From Tumebacillus sp. BK434 (GTDB lineage Bacteria; Bacillota; Bacilli; Tumebacillales; Tumebacillaceae), in assembly GCF_004340785.1 (NCBI RefSeq), contig NZ_SLXS01000013.1, positions 1 to 45,348 on the forward strand: a stretch of DNA of 45,348 nt. The letters run 5' to 3'. The notes beneath the pieces are model-generated. The model was not told the origin of the DNA. It was given only the letters and a program-made list of their open reading frames with translations, and ran no database searches. The translations under genes and the position numbers were made by a program. Below, piece by piece: positions 1 to 7,833 of this stretch (positions are counted from its first letter, which is position 1; each line of letters starts with the position of its first letter).

Positions 1-12
1 TTTTTTAGCCAT
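1..12 (-). CDS. 5' end of a truncated leftward gene
   Basis: An ATG at 12-10 on the minus strand is followed by GCT AAA AAA (Met-Ala-Lys-Lys) before the window ends. A strong Shine-Dalgarno, GGAGGGG, lies at 26-20, seven bases upstream. Only four codons are visible, so the product cannot be named. The gene would be transcribed away from the LLM oxidoreductase terminus. The 80 bases between them hold no other recognisable gene. Confidence 0.4.
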
Positions 13-95
13 AAAAAATCCCCTCCGGTCAACAAGGATAAGTCCATCTTATCGATGTCCTTTTTCTCTTGTCTACCATGAGGGGATAATACCAG

Positions 96-1115
96 TTAAA
101 GGGAGTGTCTTTTTGTCAGCCCAAACGCTTCGGCGAGCAGCTCGTAGGAGCGTTTGCGCGCTTGGTGCGAATGGATCATGGTGTTGACCATCACCTCATC
201 GGCAGACGTTTGCTCGACGAGGTGCATGATGCGTTCGCGGACTTCTTCCGGCGTGCCGACGAACAGCCGCGAGCGGAACGAGCCGATGAACAGGCGATCG
301 TCGGAGGTGTATTCATACGCCATCGCCTCTTCCGGGCTCGGCAGCAGGCCCGGCTGGCCGCTGACGAGGCGCAGGAAAGTCAAGTCGAGCGACTTGGCGT
401 AATGCTCCGCCTCCGCTGCCGTCTCTGCGCAGATCGCCGACACGGTCAGCAGCGAGCGCGGTTCCTGCAGCCATGCTGAAGGTTTGAACTCGTCGCGGTA
501 GGCCTGCATCGCCGGGATCGCATCGCGGTCGTTGATGTGGTGCGCGAAGGCGAAGCTCAGCCCGACCTTCGCGGCGAGCACGGCGCTGAAGTCGCTCGAC
601 CCGAGCAGCCAGACCGGCGGCAGCTCCACGTCGGTCGGCACCGCTCTGATGTTGCGGTAAGGGTGGTCGTCCGGGAACTGGCCGCTGCCAAACGACATCA
701 GTTCGATCAGCTGCTCCGGAAAGTTTTGCCCGATGTCGGTCTGCGATTTGCGCAGCGCCTGCGCCGTCCACGGGTCGGTGCCGGGCGCCCGTCCGAGGCC
801 GAGGTCGATGCGGTCGGGAAACAGCGCGTGGAGCAGTTTGAAGTTCTCGGCCACTTTCAGCGGCGCGTGGTTCGGCAGCATCACGCCGCCTGAGCCTACG
901 CGCAGGTGTTTCGTTTCGCGCGCCACCTGTCCGATCATGATCTCCGGCGCGGTCGAGGCGATGCCCGGCATGTTGTGGTGCTCGGCCAGCCAGTAGCGCT
1001 CATAGCCGAGCTCGTCGCAGAGCCGGGCCAGATCGAGCGTATTGTTCAGCGCGTCTGTCGCCGTCGTGCCGGAGACGCGGGGACACAGGTCAAGCACAGA
1101 AAGCTTCAATCCCAT
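96..1115 (-). CDS. LLM-class flavin-dependent oxidoreductase (luciferase-like)
   Basis: A 339-residue protein of the bacterial luciferase-like monooxygenase family, a TIM-barrel enzyme that oxidises an organic substrate using reduced FMN supplied by a reductase. Family signatures seen: N-terminal LSVLDLCPR, then [15 protein letters not shown] near residues 40-54, [17 protein letters not shown] near 74-90, and [12 protein letters not shown] near 104-115. These match the MsnO8-type subgroup. The substrate cannot be deduced. The ATG at 1115 has GGAGGG seven to eight bases upstream. The start overlaps the 3' end of the upstream kinase gene by 10 bases, so the two are very likely co-transcribed and translationally coupled. 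No signal peptide; cytoplasmic. Confidence 0.9.
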   Translation of the reverse strand: MGLKLSVLDLCPRVSGTTATDALNNTLDLARLCDELGYERYWLAEHHNMPGIASTAPEIMIGQVARETKHLRVGSGGVMLPNHAPLKVAENFKLLHALFPDRIDLGLGRAPGTDPWTAQALRKSQTDIGQNFPEQLIELMSFGSGQFPDDHPYRNIRAVPTDVELPPVWLLGSSDFSAVLAAKVGLSFAFAHHINDRDAIPAMQAYRDEFKPSAWLQEPRSLLTVSAICAETAAEAEHYAKSLDLTFLRLVSGQPGLLPSPEEAMAYEYTSDDRLFIGSFRSRLFVGTPEEVRERIMHLVEQTSADEVMVNTMIHSHQARKRSYELLAEAFGLTKRHSL

Positions 1116-1990
1116 CTGGTGATCCCTCCCAACAGTTCCTCAAAGTAATCTGCTGTTTGCAAGGCCGGTTCATACCCGTCCGTGCCATCTTCGACATGCC
1201 ACCACGCGGACAGCACCATGTGTGCGAATCCCCATGCCGTCACTCGTCCCGGGTCGAGCCCGGTCTTTGCGCAGATACGCTCAATGCGCGTTCGCAGCTG
1301 TGCTTGGCCCGTCAGGTAATTCAGCAAAAAAGGAATGAGCTCAAAATGCGGATCGCCGATCACGCCTTTCGGATCGATCGCCACCCAGCCGTCGCCTGCC
1401 GACAGAATGTTGTCATGATGCAGATCGCCGTGGAGCAAGGTGGTCTCCTGCGTCGTCTCCAGCAGGCGGCGGTAGATGCGCCGCGCTCTCTCCACCCGCG
1501 CGGCCGGCATCTTGCCCTCCGGGATGCGCTCCAGCCCTTTGCCCCAGTCGTCCAGCGCGGGAAAATCGGCCCGGGACGCGTCCACCCGCTTTTGCGCCTG
1601 CAAGACGCCGCAGAAGATCTCGACAGCGGTGTCGTCATCCTGCACCTGGCTCAGCGGAATGCCCGGGCAGACTTTTTCCAGCAGCAGCACACCAAGGTCG
1701 GCATCGCCGCCCAGCAGGCGCACATAGCCATGCCCGTCATGGAGCTGCAGCGCCTGGCTCTCCGTGCGCAATTCCTGGTTCGGCACGTTCAGTTTGACCA
1801 CGATCTTCTCCCCGCCTTCCGCAAGCGCAGACAGCACGAGGTTGTAAGTGAGATTAGGATATGGCGCCAGCAGTTTGACCGCAAAGCGGCGTTCAATGGC
1901 TGCCAGCCCGTCCGGGAGATCGGCCAGCCACTGCACGCCTCGTGCTCCGTGCACCGCACAGATCGTCCGCTCTAGATGTTCCGGAATCAT
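1106..1990 (-). CDS. APH(6)-type aminoglycoside/hydroxyurea phosphotransferase
   Basis: A 294-residue kinase of the aminoglycoside phosphotransferase fold. The Brenner catalytic loop reads [11 protein letters not shown] at about residues 190-200, with the catalytic Asp in HGD and the metal-binding Asn. It is followed by [15 protein letters not shown], the DPKG form of the Mg-binding motif typical of the streptomycin/hydroxyurea 6-phosphotransferase family (APH(6), PF04655). Such enzymes phosphorylate streptomycin or related hydroxylated substrates, but chromosomal relatives in soil Bacillota often have unknown substrates, so resistance is not established here. The ATG at 1990 has GAGGAG about 13 bases upstream, a rather long spacing. 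The 3' end overlaps the LLM oxidoreductase start, giving a two-gene operon. Confidence 0.85.
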   Translation of the reverse strand: MIPEHLERTICAVHGARGVQWLADLPDGLAAIERRFAVKLLAPYPNLTYNLVLSALAEGGEKIVVKLNVPNQELRTESQALQLHDGHGYVRLLGGDADLGVLLLEKVCPGIPLSQVQDDDTAVEIFCGVLQAQKRVDASRADFPALDDWGKGLERIPEGKMPAARVERARRIYRRLLETTQETTLLHGDLHHDNILSAGDGWVAIDPKGVIGDPHFELIPFLLNYLTGQAQLRTRIERICAKTGLDPGRVTAWGFAHMVLSAWWHVEDGTDGYEPALQTADYFEELLGGITRWD

Positions 1991-2107
1991 GAAGGATCTT
2001 CAACTCCTCTTCGTTTGAAAAATGGATGTTTTGATCATTTCGGCAGCCAAGTCAAACTCATACGCTGTTAGTACGTAAGAAATGACCTATGAAAGAGGTG
2101 ACCCTCC

Positions 2108-2224
2108 ATGGTATTCGGTAACTACACTCGCTGGGCTGTCGTGTTCCTGATCATCTTCGTGCTGTTCTTCCTGCTGATCCCGAACTGCTACCCGGTGCAA
2201 ACCACCCACATGGAATGCCGCTAA
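2108..2224 (+). CDS. 38-aa single-pass membrane peptide
   Basis: ATG at 2108 with Shine-Dalgarno AGAGGTGA at 2093-2100, reading to TAA at 2224. The 38-residue product starts MVFGNYTRW, has one hydrophobic segment (about residues 10-25, rich in V, F, L, I) and a short tail with two Cys, ending HMECR. Its architecture resembles the very small sporulation-associated YjcZ-type peptides, but the tail differs, so a family assignment is not secure. Upstream, CATACGCT near 2059 loosely resembles a SigE/SigK -10 element. It is followed co-directionally by the Gly-rich protein and the M23 peptidase, which may form a spore-envelope gene set (inference). Confidence 0.65.
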   Translation: MVFGNYTRWAVVFLIIFVLFFLLIPNCYPVQTTHMECR

Positions 2225-2310
2225 CGCCTTCGATTGCGCCCCGCACGGAAACGGCGGGGCCCAGTCTTTACCCAACCGGCACCCCCATTCTAATCAGGAG
2301 CGTGAAAGAC

Positions 2311-2781
2311 TTGAGTAAAAAAAGCAAGAAACGCATCACGAAGCACACCGCTTCCAAACGCGCCGTGAAAATTGACGGCAAACAGGTATTTTTCCCGGGT
2401 GCAGGCCCGTCCTCCAGCTTCGGCACCGGGATCACCACCGGCCCGGCAGCAGCAGGCGGCTTTGGCGTCACCGGTCCGTTCGGCACCGGGGCCAGCCTTG
2501 GCTTCTCCGCATCCGGCCCCGGCGGCGCAGGTTTTGGCATCGGCGGGACAACCTCCCCGTTCGGTACGACGACCGGCATCGGCGCCTCGCGCGGCATCGG
2601 CGTCGGGCTCGGCGGCGGCGTGACCGGTCCGTTTGGCACCCAGTCCTTCGGCTTCGCACAGTCCGGCCCGGGCGGGGCAGCGTTTGGCGCAGGACAAGCC
2701 ACCCGCGTCGGCGGCGGCTTCGGCCCGTATGGCTTCGCTCCGGGTCGCGTCATCTCCCGCCGCGCTGTCATGGTCTGGTAA
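2311..2781 (+). CDS. Gly-rich repeat protein with basic N-terminus
   Basis: A 156-residue protein of unknown function. I chose TTG at 2311 because AGGAG at 2296-2300 sits ten bases upstream and the product then starts Met-SKKSKKRITKHT. An upstream in-frame ATG at 2215 overlaps the preceding peptide gene and lacks a Shine-Dalgarno. The first ~25 residues are strongly basic (Lys/Arg). The rest is low-complexity Gly/Phe/Thr/Ser/Ala with an internal duplication: VTGPFGT...GF..SGPGGA.FG.G occurs at about residues 52-77 and again at about 107-132. No signal peptide or membrane helix. Such composition is common in spore coat or exosporium proteins of Bacillota (inference). A clear terminator follows at 2795-2826. 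Confidence 0.75.
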   Translation: MSKKSKKRITKHTASKRAVKIDGKQVFFPGAGPSSSFGTGITTGPAAAGGFGVTGPFGTGASLGFSASGPGGAGFGIGGTTSPFGTTTGIGASRGIGVGLGGGVTGPFGTQSFGFAQSGPGGAAFGAGQATRVGGGFGPYGFAPGRVISRRAVMVW

Positions 2782-2794
2782 GTTGTAAAGGCAG

Positions 2795-2826
2795 AAAAGG
2801 AACGGTGTACAAACTGTTCCTTTTTT
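2795..2826 (+). terminator. Rho-independent terminator after Gly-rich gene
   Basis: AAAAGGAAC at 2795-2803 pairs with GTTCCTTTT at 2816-2824 and the stem runs into a run of T to 2826. It separates the Gly-rich gene from the M23 peptidase, whose Shine-Dalgarno begins seven bases later. Confidence 0.8.
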
Positions 2827-2845
2827 GCTTTCAGGAGGGTTGAAG

Positions 2846-3307
2846 ATGTTCGGTCCATACGACCTGCTGGCCCCGTGGCCGGCAGGGGTCTGCTATACCT
2901 GCATCAAAGGGAATTTTGAAGATACGCACAACATGCCGTTTACGTACTTCGCGTGGGATTTTGACATGCCGGTCGGTTCGGCGGTCATCGCCGCGTCCGG
3001 CGGGGTGGTCGCAGTGACCGGCTACACGGGCACTGACGGCTATGGCAATCAGGTGCGCATCCGGCACCGGGACGGCAGCTACACCTTGTACGGCCATCTC
3101 AGTGCACATGATGTACAGGTCGGCCAGCAGGTGCAGCGAGGCCAGTTGATCGGTGCATCCGGCCACACCGGCTACTCGTTCTCGCCGCACCTGCATTTTT
3201 CGGTGGTCGACCGGAACAACTACAGCTACCCTTCCTTTTTTTGCGACATCGGCAATCCGGTCAACGGACAGCGCTGCCGGTCGCAAAACGCACCCCGGCG
3301 GTTATAG
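2846..3307 (+). CDS. M23 (LytM-type) metallopeptidase-domain protein
   Basis: A 153-residue single-domain protein. AGGAGG at 2833-2838 points to the ATG at 2846 rather than the earlier in-frame ATG at 2825. The LytM core is clear: FAWDFDMPVGSAV (Asp zinc ligand region), GGVVAVTGYTG, GNQVRIRHRDG, YTLYGHLS, VQRGQLIGASGHTG and the terminal HLHF zinc motif. The first His ligand is probably in DTHNMPF, ten residues before the Asp. M23 peptidases cut peptidoglycan cross-bridges or stems. Unusually there is no signal peptide or anchor, which suggests mother-cell/spore localisation, non-classical export or a cytoplasmic role (inference). The stop overlaps that of the convergent dehydrogenase gene by six bases. 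Confidence 0.85.
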   Translation: MFGPYDLLAPWPAGVCYTCIKGNFEDTHNMPFTYFAWDFDMPVGSAVIAASGGVVAVTGYTGTDGYGNQVRIRHRDGSYTLYGHLSAHDVQVGQQVQRGQLIGASGHTGYSFSPHLHFSVVDRNNYSYPSFFCDIGNPVNGQRCRSQNAPRRL

Positions 3308-4270
3308 CACGCCGGGGTTGGCGATGTTCAGCGGCTTGTGCTGGCAGAAGAAGCTCTCGATGTTTCGGATCGATCCGTTCAGGAAGCTCTCGAACGTCGC
3401 GTCGGTCTTCCAGCCGATATGCGGCGACAGGATCACGTTGTCCAGCTGCAGCAGCGGGTGCGCCGGGTCGGGCGGTTCCTCTGTCAACACATCCAGCCCC
3501 GCCCCGGCGATCTGCCCGGTCTGCAGCGCTTCGGTCAGCGCCGCTTCATCGAGCAGTTCGCCGCGTGACGTGTTGATCAAAAAGGCATCTGGGCGCATCT
3601 GCCGAAAATGCTGCTTGCCAAGCAGGCCCTTCGTCTCCGGCACGAGCCGGACATGCAAGGTCACAGCATGGCTCTCGGCCAGTAGCTCTTCCAGCGTGGC
3701 GGCAAACGCCACCCCGTGCGCCGCGGCGCGCTCCTCTGTCAGGCGCGGTCCCCAGGCGACGACGTGCATGCCAAACGCTTTGGCGACGGCGGCAACGCTT
3801 TGCCCGATCTTGCCGAGTCCGATGATCCCGAGCGTCTTCTGTGCCAGGTTGCGCCCGATGCTTGTCGGCCAGCCGCCCGCTTTCACCTGCCGGTCCAAGC
3901 GCGGCAGGTCGCGGGACAGCGCGAGCAGCAAGCCAAACGTCAGCTCCGTCACCGCCGCGGTCGAGCCGCCGGGCGTGGTGGCGAGCGGAATCCGGCGGGA
4001 GTTCACTTCTGCCAGATCGATGTGCGCCAGCCCCGTGCCGGTCTGGGCGATCAGTTTGATCTGCTCCATGCTGTCGAGCAGCTCCGCAGTCAGGCGCGTG
4101 CGCTCCCGCATCAGGATGACGGCATCCGCGTCTTTCACCCGCTCTTTCAATACGTCCGGCGCGGGCTGGTCCTGATAGACGGCCACTTCCGAAAAGGCCC
4201 GCAGGCGTTCCAGCTCGATGGTGCTGCCGGCTGTCGCGCCTTCCCAGTCGTCCAAAATCACAGTTTTCAT
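3302..4270 (-). CDS. D-2-hydroxyacid dehydrogenase (NAD-dependent)
   Basis: A 322-residue protein of the D-isomer-specific 2-hydroxyacid dehydrogenase family, which reduces 2-keto acids to D-2-hydroxy acids (or the reverse) with NAD(P)H. Rossmann motif TLGIIGLGKIGQSVA at about 145-159, followed by the catalytic-domain Arg in NTSRGELLDE, the Glu in LTEEPPDP, and the His in SPHIGWKT. All three catalytic residues (Arg, Glu, His) are present. The ATG at 4270 fits AAAGGG nine bases upstream better than the ATG at 4279, which abuts it. It could act in serine biosynthesis (SerA-like) but lacks the C-terminal regulatory ACT domain. Substrate unknown. The gene is convergent with the M23 gene, with overlapping stop codons. 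Confidence 0.92.
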   Translation of the reverse strand: MKTVILDDWEGATAGSTIELERLRAFSEVAVYQDQPAPDVLKERVKDADAVILMRERTRLTAELLDSMEQIKLIAQTGTGLAHIDLAEVNSRRIPLATTPGGSTAAVTELTFGLLLALSRDLPRLDRQVKAGGWPTSIGRNLAQKTLGIIGLGKIGQSVAAVAKAFGMHVVAWGPRLTEERAAAHGVAFAATLEELLAESHAVTLHVRLVPETKGLLGKQHFRQMRPDAFLINTSRGELLDEAALTEALQTGQIAGAGLDVLTEEPPDPAHPLLQLDNVILSPHIGWKTDATFESFLNGSIRNIESFFCQHKPLNIANPGVL

Positions 4271-4392
4271 CAGGCTCATCCCTTTCCAAATAGTACCTCC
4301 ATTCTATCACTCGCCCCCGGTCCCGTGTAGAGTCAGAACCCTTGCAGGATCATCGGCCGCGGCCCGATGAACACGCGGGAAGAATCGAACAA

Positions 4393-4426
4393 AAAGAACC
4401 CTGAGCGTCTGCGCCAAGGGTTCTTT
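4393..4426 (-). terminator. Terminator downstream of VOC gene
   Basis: On the minus strand AAAGAACCC (4426-4418) pairs with GGGTTCTTT (4401-4393) and runs into TTTTTG. It sits about 20 bases past the VOC gene stop. Confidence 0.75.
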
Positions 4427-4445
4427 GCTATGTAACCTGTGCCGT

Positions 4446-4844
4446 TTAGTACTGGTAGTTCAGATCCCACTGCATGCCGAACTTGTCGACCAGCTTGCTG
4501 TATTTCGCGCCCCAGAACGTCTTTTCGAGCGGAACGTGAACGGTGCCGCCGGCAGACAGTTTGGCGAACGCCGCGTCGATCTCTTCTTCGCTGGCAAACT
4601 CGAGGGTCAGGCTCACTTGGTCGCCTTTGTTCAGGTTGCGGTCAACGTCGGAGAAGTAGAGCAAGGTGTCTTTGATCTGGACGCGTCCGTGCAGCACCTT
4701 GTCGGCAAAGCCTTCCGGTACGTTCATGCCCGGCGCTTCGCTGTAGCGGCCGAGTTGGGAGATCTCGCCGTTCAGCGCGTCGGCGTAAAAGTTCATCGCT
4801 TCTTCTGCCTGGCCTTCAAAGGACAGGTACGGAATCATTTTCAT
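4446..4844 (-). CDS. VOC-family protein (PhnB/glyoxalase-like)
   Basis: A 132-residue single-domain vicinal-oxygen-chelate protein of the PhnB-like type (YdcJ/3-demethylubiquinone methyltransferase-like annotation). Typical pattern: MKMIPYLSFEGQAEEAMNFY at the start, DKVLHGRVQIKDTLLYFSD in the middle, then LEFASEEEIDAAFAKL, GGTVHVPLEKTFWGAKY and a C-terminal DKFGMQWDLNY. The enzymatic activity of these stand-alone proteins is mostly unknown. Shine-Dalgarno GAGGAGG precedes the ATG. It lies about 110 bases downstream of the ECF41 sigma factor gene, transcribed the same way, so it may be part of that regulon; the intervening bases hold no clear terminator. Confidence 0.88.
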   Translation of the reverse strand: MKMIPYLSFEGQAEEAMNFYADALNGEISQLGRYSEAPGMNVPEGFADKVLHGRVQIKDTLLYFSDVDRNLNKGDQVSLTLEFASEEEIDAAFAKLSAGGTVHVPLEKTFWGAKYSKLVDKFGMQWDLNYQY

Positions 4845-4955
4845 GAGTAATTCCTCCTCTTTGTATCGAGCGCCAGTTGCATAGGCTGGCTGCGCCTGTC
4901 GATCAGGCCGTCCTCATTCTTGTACGGCACCGAGACTCCGTTTTCCTGCCGCCGC

Positions 4956-5852
4956 TCATCTCGTGGGCAGTGTGAGCGCTAACGCCTCTAGCTTGTCCGG
5001 ATTGCGCAGGATGTAAAAGCGCCTGATCCGCCCTTCTTGCTGCTGGAAGCTGAGCGTGCTGTGCACGCAGCCTGCGGTCAGGAACAGCAGGCCGGGCTGG
5101 CCGTTGATCGTGGCGATCTCCATCGCCGAGTCGGTGCCGAGTCGGGACGCGATGCCCTGCAGGAACGAGAGCACGTTTGCCGCCGACAGGATCGGCCGGA
5201 TCGCTGCGGTGGCTTTGCCTCCGCCATCTGAGTACAGCACGGCATCTGCCGACAAGAGCTCGAGCAGCTGGCCGACATCTCCGTCGGAGAAGGCGGCCAG
5301 AAAGCGGTGCAGCGTCGTCAGGTCTTTCGCATGATCGGCACGGGCGGCTGCCAGCTCCGGTCCCAGTTTGCTTTTGATGCGCGAGTAGATCTTGCGGCAG
5401 TTGGCTTCCTTTTTCTCGACCAGCAAAGCGATCTCCGCATAGCTGTACGCGAAAGCTTCCCGCAGCACGAAGATCGCCCGCTCCTCCGGCGTGAGCGTCT
5501 CCATCAGCAACAGGTAGGCCATCGACAGGTCATCGCGCAGCAGCAGGTCATGCAGAGGTTCGGCCGCCTGCCCGGTGTTTCGCTGCACGACCGGCTCCGG
5601 CAGCCAGGGGCCGACATACACTTCCCGCCGGTGTTTGGCGGAGCGCAGCAGGTCGACGCTGCGGTTGGTGACCATCTTGCACAAGTACGCCCGCAGGTTG
5701 GCGACCTCCTCTTTGCGCCCGCCGTCGACGCCTGCGAAGGCGAGGAACGTTTCCTGCACCACGTCCTCCGCGTCCATGACCGACCCCAGCATCCGGTAGG
5801 CGAGTGAAAATAAGAGCGGCCGATATTCCCGATACAGATCTTGCGTTTCGAT
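4956..5852 (-). CDS. ECF41-group RNA polymerase sigma factor (SigJ-like), probable ATC start
   Basis: A 298-residue ECF sigma factor with a fused C-terminal SnoaL-like regulatory domain. Region 2 includes YRPLLFSLAYRMLGS and DAEDVVQETFLAF; region 4 includes LTPEERAIFVLREAFAYSY and EANCRKIYSRIKSKL. The C-terminal domain carries DGGGK (in YSDGGGKATAAI) and NPDKL near the end, both hallmarks of ECF41. The family is controlled by its own C-terminal extension instead of a classical anti-sigma factor. The usual N-terminus is encoded, but no ATG, GTG or TTG precedes it in frame after the upstream stop. The codon eight bases after AGGAGG (5866-5861) is ATC at 5852-5850, giving (M)ETQDLYREYRPLLF. Otherwise translation would begin at ATG 5792 and lose half of region 2.1. 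It follows the FAD oxidoreductase by 24 bases. Confidence 0.85.
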   Translation of the reverse strand: METQDLYREYRPLLFSLAYRMLGSVMDAEDVVQETFLAFAGVDGGRKEEVANLRAYLCKMVTNRSVDLLRSAKHRREVYVGPWLPEPVVQRNTGQAAEPLHDLLLRDDLSMAYLLLMETLTPEERAIFVLREAFAYSYAEIALLVEKKEANCRKIYSRIKSKLGPELAAARADHAKDLTTLHRFLAAFSDGDVGQLLELLSADAVLYSDGGGKATAAIRPILSAANVLSFLQGIASRLGTDSAMEIATINGQPGLLFLTAGCVHSTLSFQQQEGRIRRFYILRNPDKLEALALTLPTR

Positions 5853-5876
5853 CGGAACCCCCTCCTGACTTCTCGA

Positions 5877-7166
5877 TTACAGGCGAAGCAGCCTTTCCGC
5901 CAGCTCCTTCCCGCTGACGATCGCCGCATCGGCGAGCAAGGACTCACCTACGACCCAATCTCCGGCCAGATACAGCCCCGGCATGTCGGCAACGACCGTC
6001 TCCGGCTGGGCGGCGCGGCGGGCGGCGATCACGCGCTCGACGGTCGGCAGGCCGTTGGTGACGGCGATGCGCGGCAGATAGCGGGTCGTGACCACCTCGC
6101 GCTGCCAGCCCGGCTGCAGGCGATCGAGGAAGCGCTCCAGCTCGCCCCGATGCCGCTCCGGGCTACCCGCCTCCTGCGGGCTGTTGTAGCGGAACAGATG
6201 CAGCACGGCATGCTCAGGGTCTTGGGTCAGACGCGCCGTGAACGAGTGGTTGGCATAGTAGAAAGGCTGTTCCAGATGCAGGGCAAAATTCGCCTGCGGA
6301 TTCGGCAAGCGCCGCACGACCACATCGAGCGCCGACCCGTACACCGGAACGACCTGCCGGCCGAGTCTGCCGAGGTGCGAGTCGGGCGCTGCCCCGGCGA
6401 GGGCGGCCGTCACCTGCGGGCGGAGCGTCGACAGCACAGCGCGCGTACAGATCTCCGTGCCATCCTGCAGCTGAACGGTCAGCTCCGGGTGCGTCCCGCG
6501 AATCCGGGTCACCTTGTGCCCCGTCCGCACAGCCGCGCCCGCTGCGGTCGCCCGAACGCCCAAGGCGTCGACCATCGTCTGCCAGCCTTCATGCACATAA
6601 TACACCCCGCCCAATGACATCTGGTATTGGCGCACCACCGCACCTGCGCTGATCAGCTCCGGCGCGTTGGCATACGTGCTGAGCCGGGCCAGAGCGAGCA
6701 GAAAGCGGCGTGCGTTCGTCCCTTTCAGCCCGCCATAGAGCCATTCTTGCAGCGTAAGTCCTTCAACCGTCCGCGGATCGAGCTTGCCGATGCGGGTGAG
6801 CAGGCTGGCGAGCTCCGCTTTTTCCCCGAGCGAGAAGCAGCCGGACATAAGCAAGCGTCCTGCGGTGACAGGCAGACGGTGCGCCTTGTGCTCCGTGAGC
6901 AGTTGACCGGCCAGTTTGACCTGCCCGGCGTTCGGCTCCACACCTAACTCGCGGAGCGTTTTCAGCCCGGCTCCCGTCTTGTACAAGGCGTGCGGGCCGA
7001 GATTGAGGCGGCTTCCCTGCCGCTCATCTGTCGCCGCGCGCCCGCCCAAGCGCGTGCTCTGTTCCAAGAGCAGGACCTGCTGACCTGCTTGAGCCAAGCA
7101 GACGGCTGCGGTCAACCCGGCCAGCCCGGCTCCTATGATCGTGACATCCCATCGCTTCGTTTCCAT
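5877..7166 (-). CDS. FAD-dependent amine-oxidase/phytoene-desaturase-like oxidoreductase
   Basis: A 429-residue flavoprotein. The dinucleotide-binding motif is DVTIIGAGLAGLTAA near the N-terminus, followed by the LEQSTRLGGRAAT stretch typical of protoporphyrinogen oxidase, phytoene desaturase and monoamine-oxidase-like enzymes. The C-terminal FAD-contacting motif is PGLYLAGDWV. The reaction is unknown. I take the ATG at 7166, with AGGAGG at 7182-7177, over the ATG at 7202. The latter lies at the predicted ECF41 promoter, so it would fall upstream of the expected transcript start. The gene heads an operon with the ECF41 sigma factor; oxidoreductases are typical genetic partners of ECF41. Confidence 0.88.
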   Translation of the reverse strand: METKRWDVTIIGAGLAGLTAAVCLAQAGQQVLLLEQSTRLGGRAATDERQGSRLNLGPHALYKTGAGLKTLRELGVEPNAGQVKLAGQLLTEHKAHRLPVTAGRLLMSGCFSLGEKAELASLLTRIGKLDPRTVEGLTLQEWLYGGLKGTNARRFLLALARLSTYANAPELISAGAVVRQYQMSLGGVYYVHEGWQTMVDALGVRATAAGAAVRTGHKVTRIRGTHPELTVQLQDGTEICTRAVLSTLRPQVTAALAGAAPDSHLGRLGRQVVPVYGSALDVVVRRLPNPQANFALHLEQPFYYANHSFTARLTQDPEHAVLHLFRYNSPQEAGSPERHRGELERFLDRLQPGWQREVVTTRYLPRIAVTNGLPTVERVIAARRAAQPETVVADMPGLYLAGDWVVGESLLADAAIVSGKELAERLLRL

Positions 7167-7202
7167 CGCGCAAACGCCTCCTGTTTGAGTGGATACACTC
7201 AA

Positions 7203-7229
7203 GACGAGATGCGGCTGCGATTTGTGACA
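7203..7229 (-). promoter_or_regulatory. Predicted ECF41-dependent promoter
   Basis: On the minus strand TGTCACA (7229-7223), then exactly 16 bases, then CGTC (7206-7203). This is the published ECF41 consensus (TGTCACA-N16-CGTC) with no mismatch, as I recall it. It sits in the short gap between the cupin stop and the FAD oxidoreductase start, about 40 bases before the ATG at 7166. It therefore drives the oxidoreductase-ECF41 operon, implying positive autoregulation. Confidence 0.85.
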
Positions 7230-7232
7230 TGT

Positions 7233-7688
7233 TTACTCGTTGGGTTCGGAAGACCAGCCTGCGATCGCGTCGGCGAGCTTGAAGTCTTTTTTCAGCGGTT
7301 TGACGTACACGACGTCCTCATCGGGATAGACTACGATATCATCTTGGGTCTGCAGGCCGCAGTCGAGGATCTCCAGCACCTCCGTGCCCGTGTTGAGAAA
7401 CTGGTGCGCGATCCCTTTGCCCGCAGGCTTGGCGATGAAGTCGCCTTGCTGAACCGCGTGCTCCTCGTCCAGAATCCGCAGCGTGCCGCTGCCCTTCAGG
7501 ATCAGGAAAAACTCCTCCTGCGTCGTATGCGAGTGGTATTTGGTGCTCTTCGCGCCGGGCTGCACGTAGTCGATGTTCACGTACAGCTTCTCGCTCCCCG
7601 CCGCATGCCCCAAATAAAGCGTCCGCATCGGCCCGAAGCTCTCGTCCGTCCCCTTCGGCATGTTGCTCACATTGTGGATCTTCGTCAT
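7233..7688 (-). CDS. Cupin-domain protein
   Basis: A 151-residue protein with one cupin beta-barrel. The first metal motif is KYHSHTTQEEFFLILKGSG (two His, then Glu, then Gly) at about residues 50-68; the second is GDFIAKPAGKGIAHQF with its His near residue 95. These residues normally bind one metal ion. Substrate unknown; some relatives are sugar isomerases or dioxygenases. GGGGGT lies about six bases upstream of the ATG. It is transcribed toward the FAD oxidoreductase and ends 67 bases before that start, with the ECF41 promoter between, so it can be expressed separately. It is divergent from the EamA transporter. Confidence 0.85.
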   Translation of the reverse strand: MTKIHNVSNMPKGTDESFGPMRTLYLGHAAGSEKLYVNIDYVQPGAKSTKYHSHTTQEEFFLILKGSGTLRILDEEHAVQQGDFIAKPAGKGIAHQFLNTGTEVLEILDCGLQTQDDIVVYPDEDVVYVKPLKKDFKLADAIAGWSSEPNE

Positions 7689-7833
7689 GCAGATACCCCC
7701 ATTGGAATTTATTTCTAAGTGTTCGCGTTCCTTTCGGCAATTCCTTTTTTCTCTCCTTTCGGCAGAAAAAAAGGGCTCGTCCTCTCCCCGTCGTGTGCGT
7801 TACAATCAAGTCGGGAAAGGGGAGTTCTACACC

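Noticed and set aside
2391-2404. Possible Noc-binding site (TTTTCCCGGG)
   Set aside because: Only one half matches the Noc palindrome as I know it, and it falls in the Gly-rich coding sequence.
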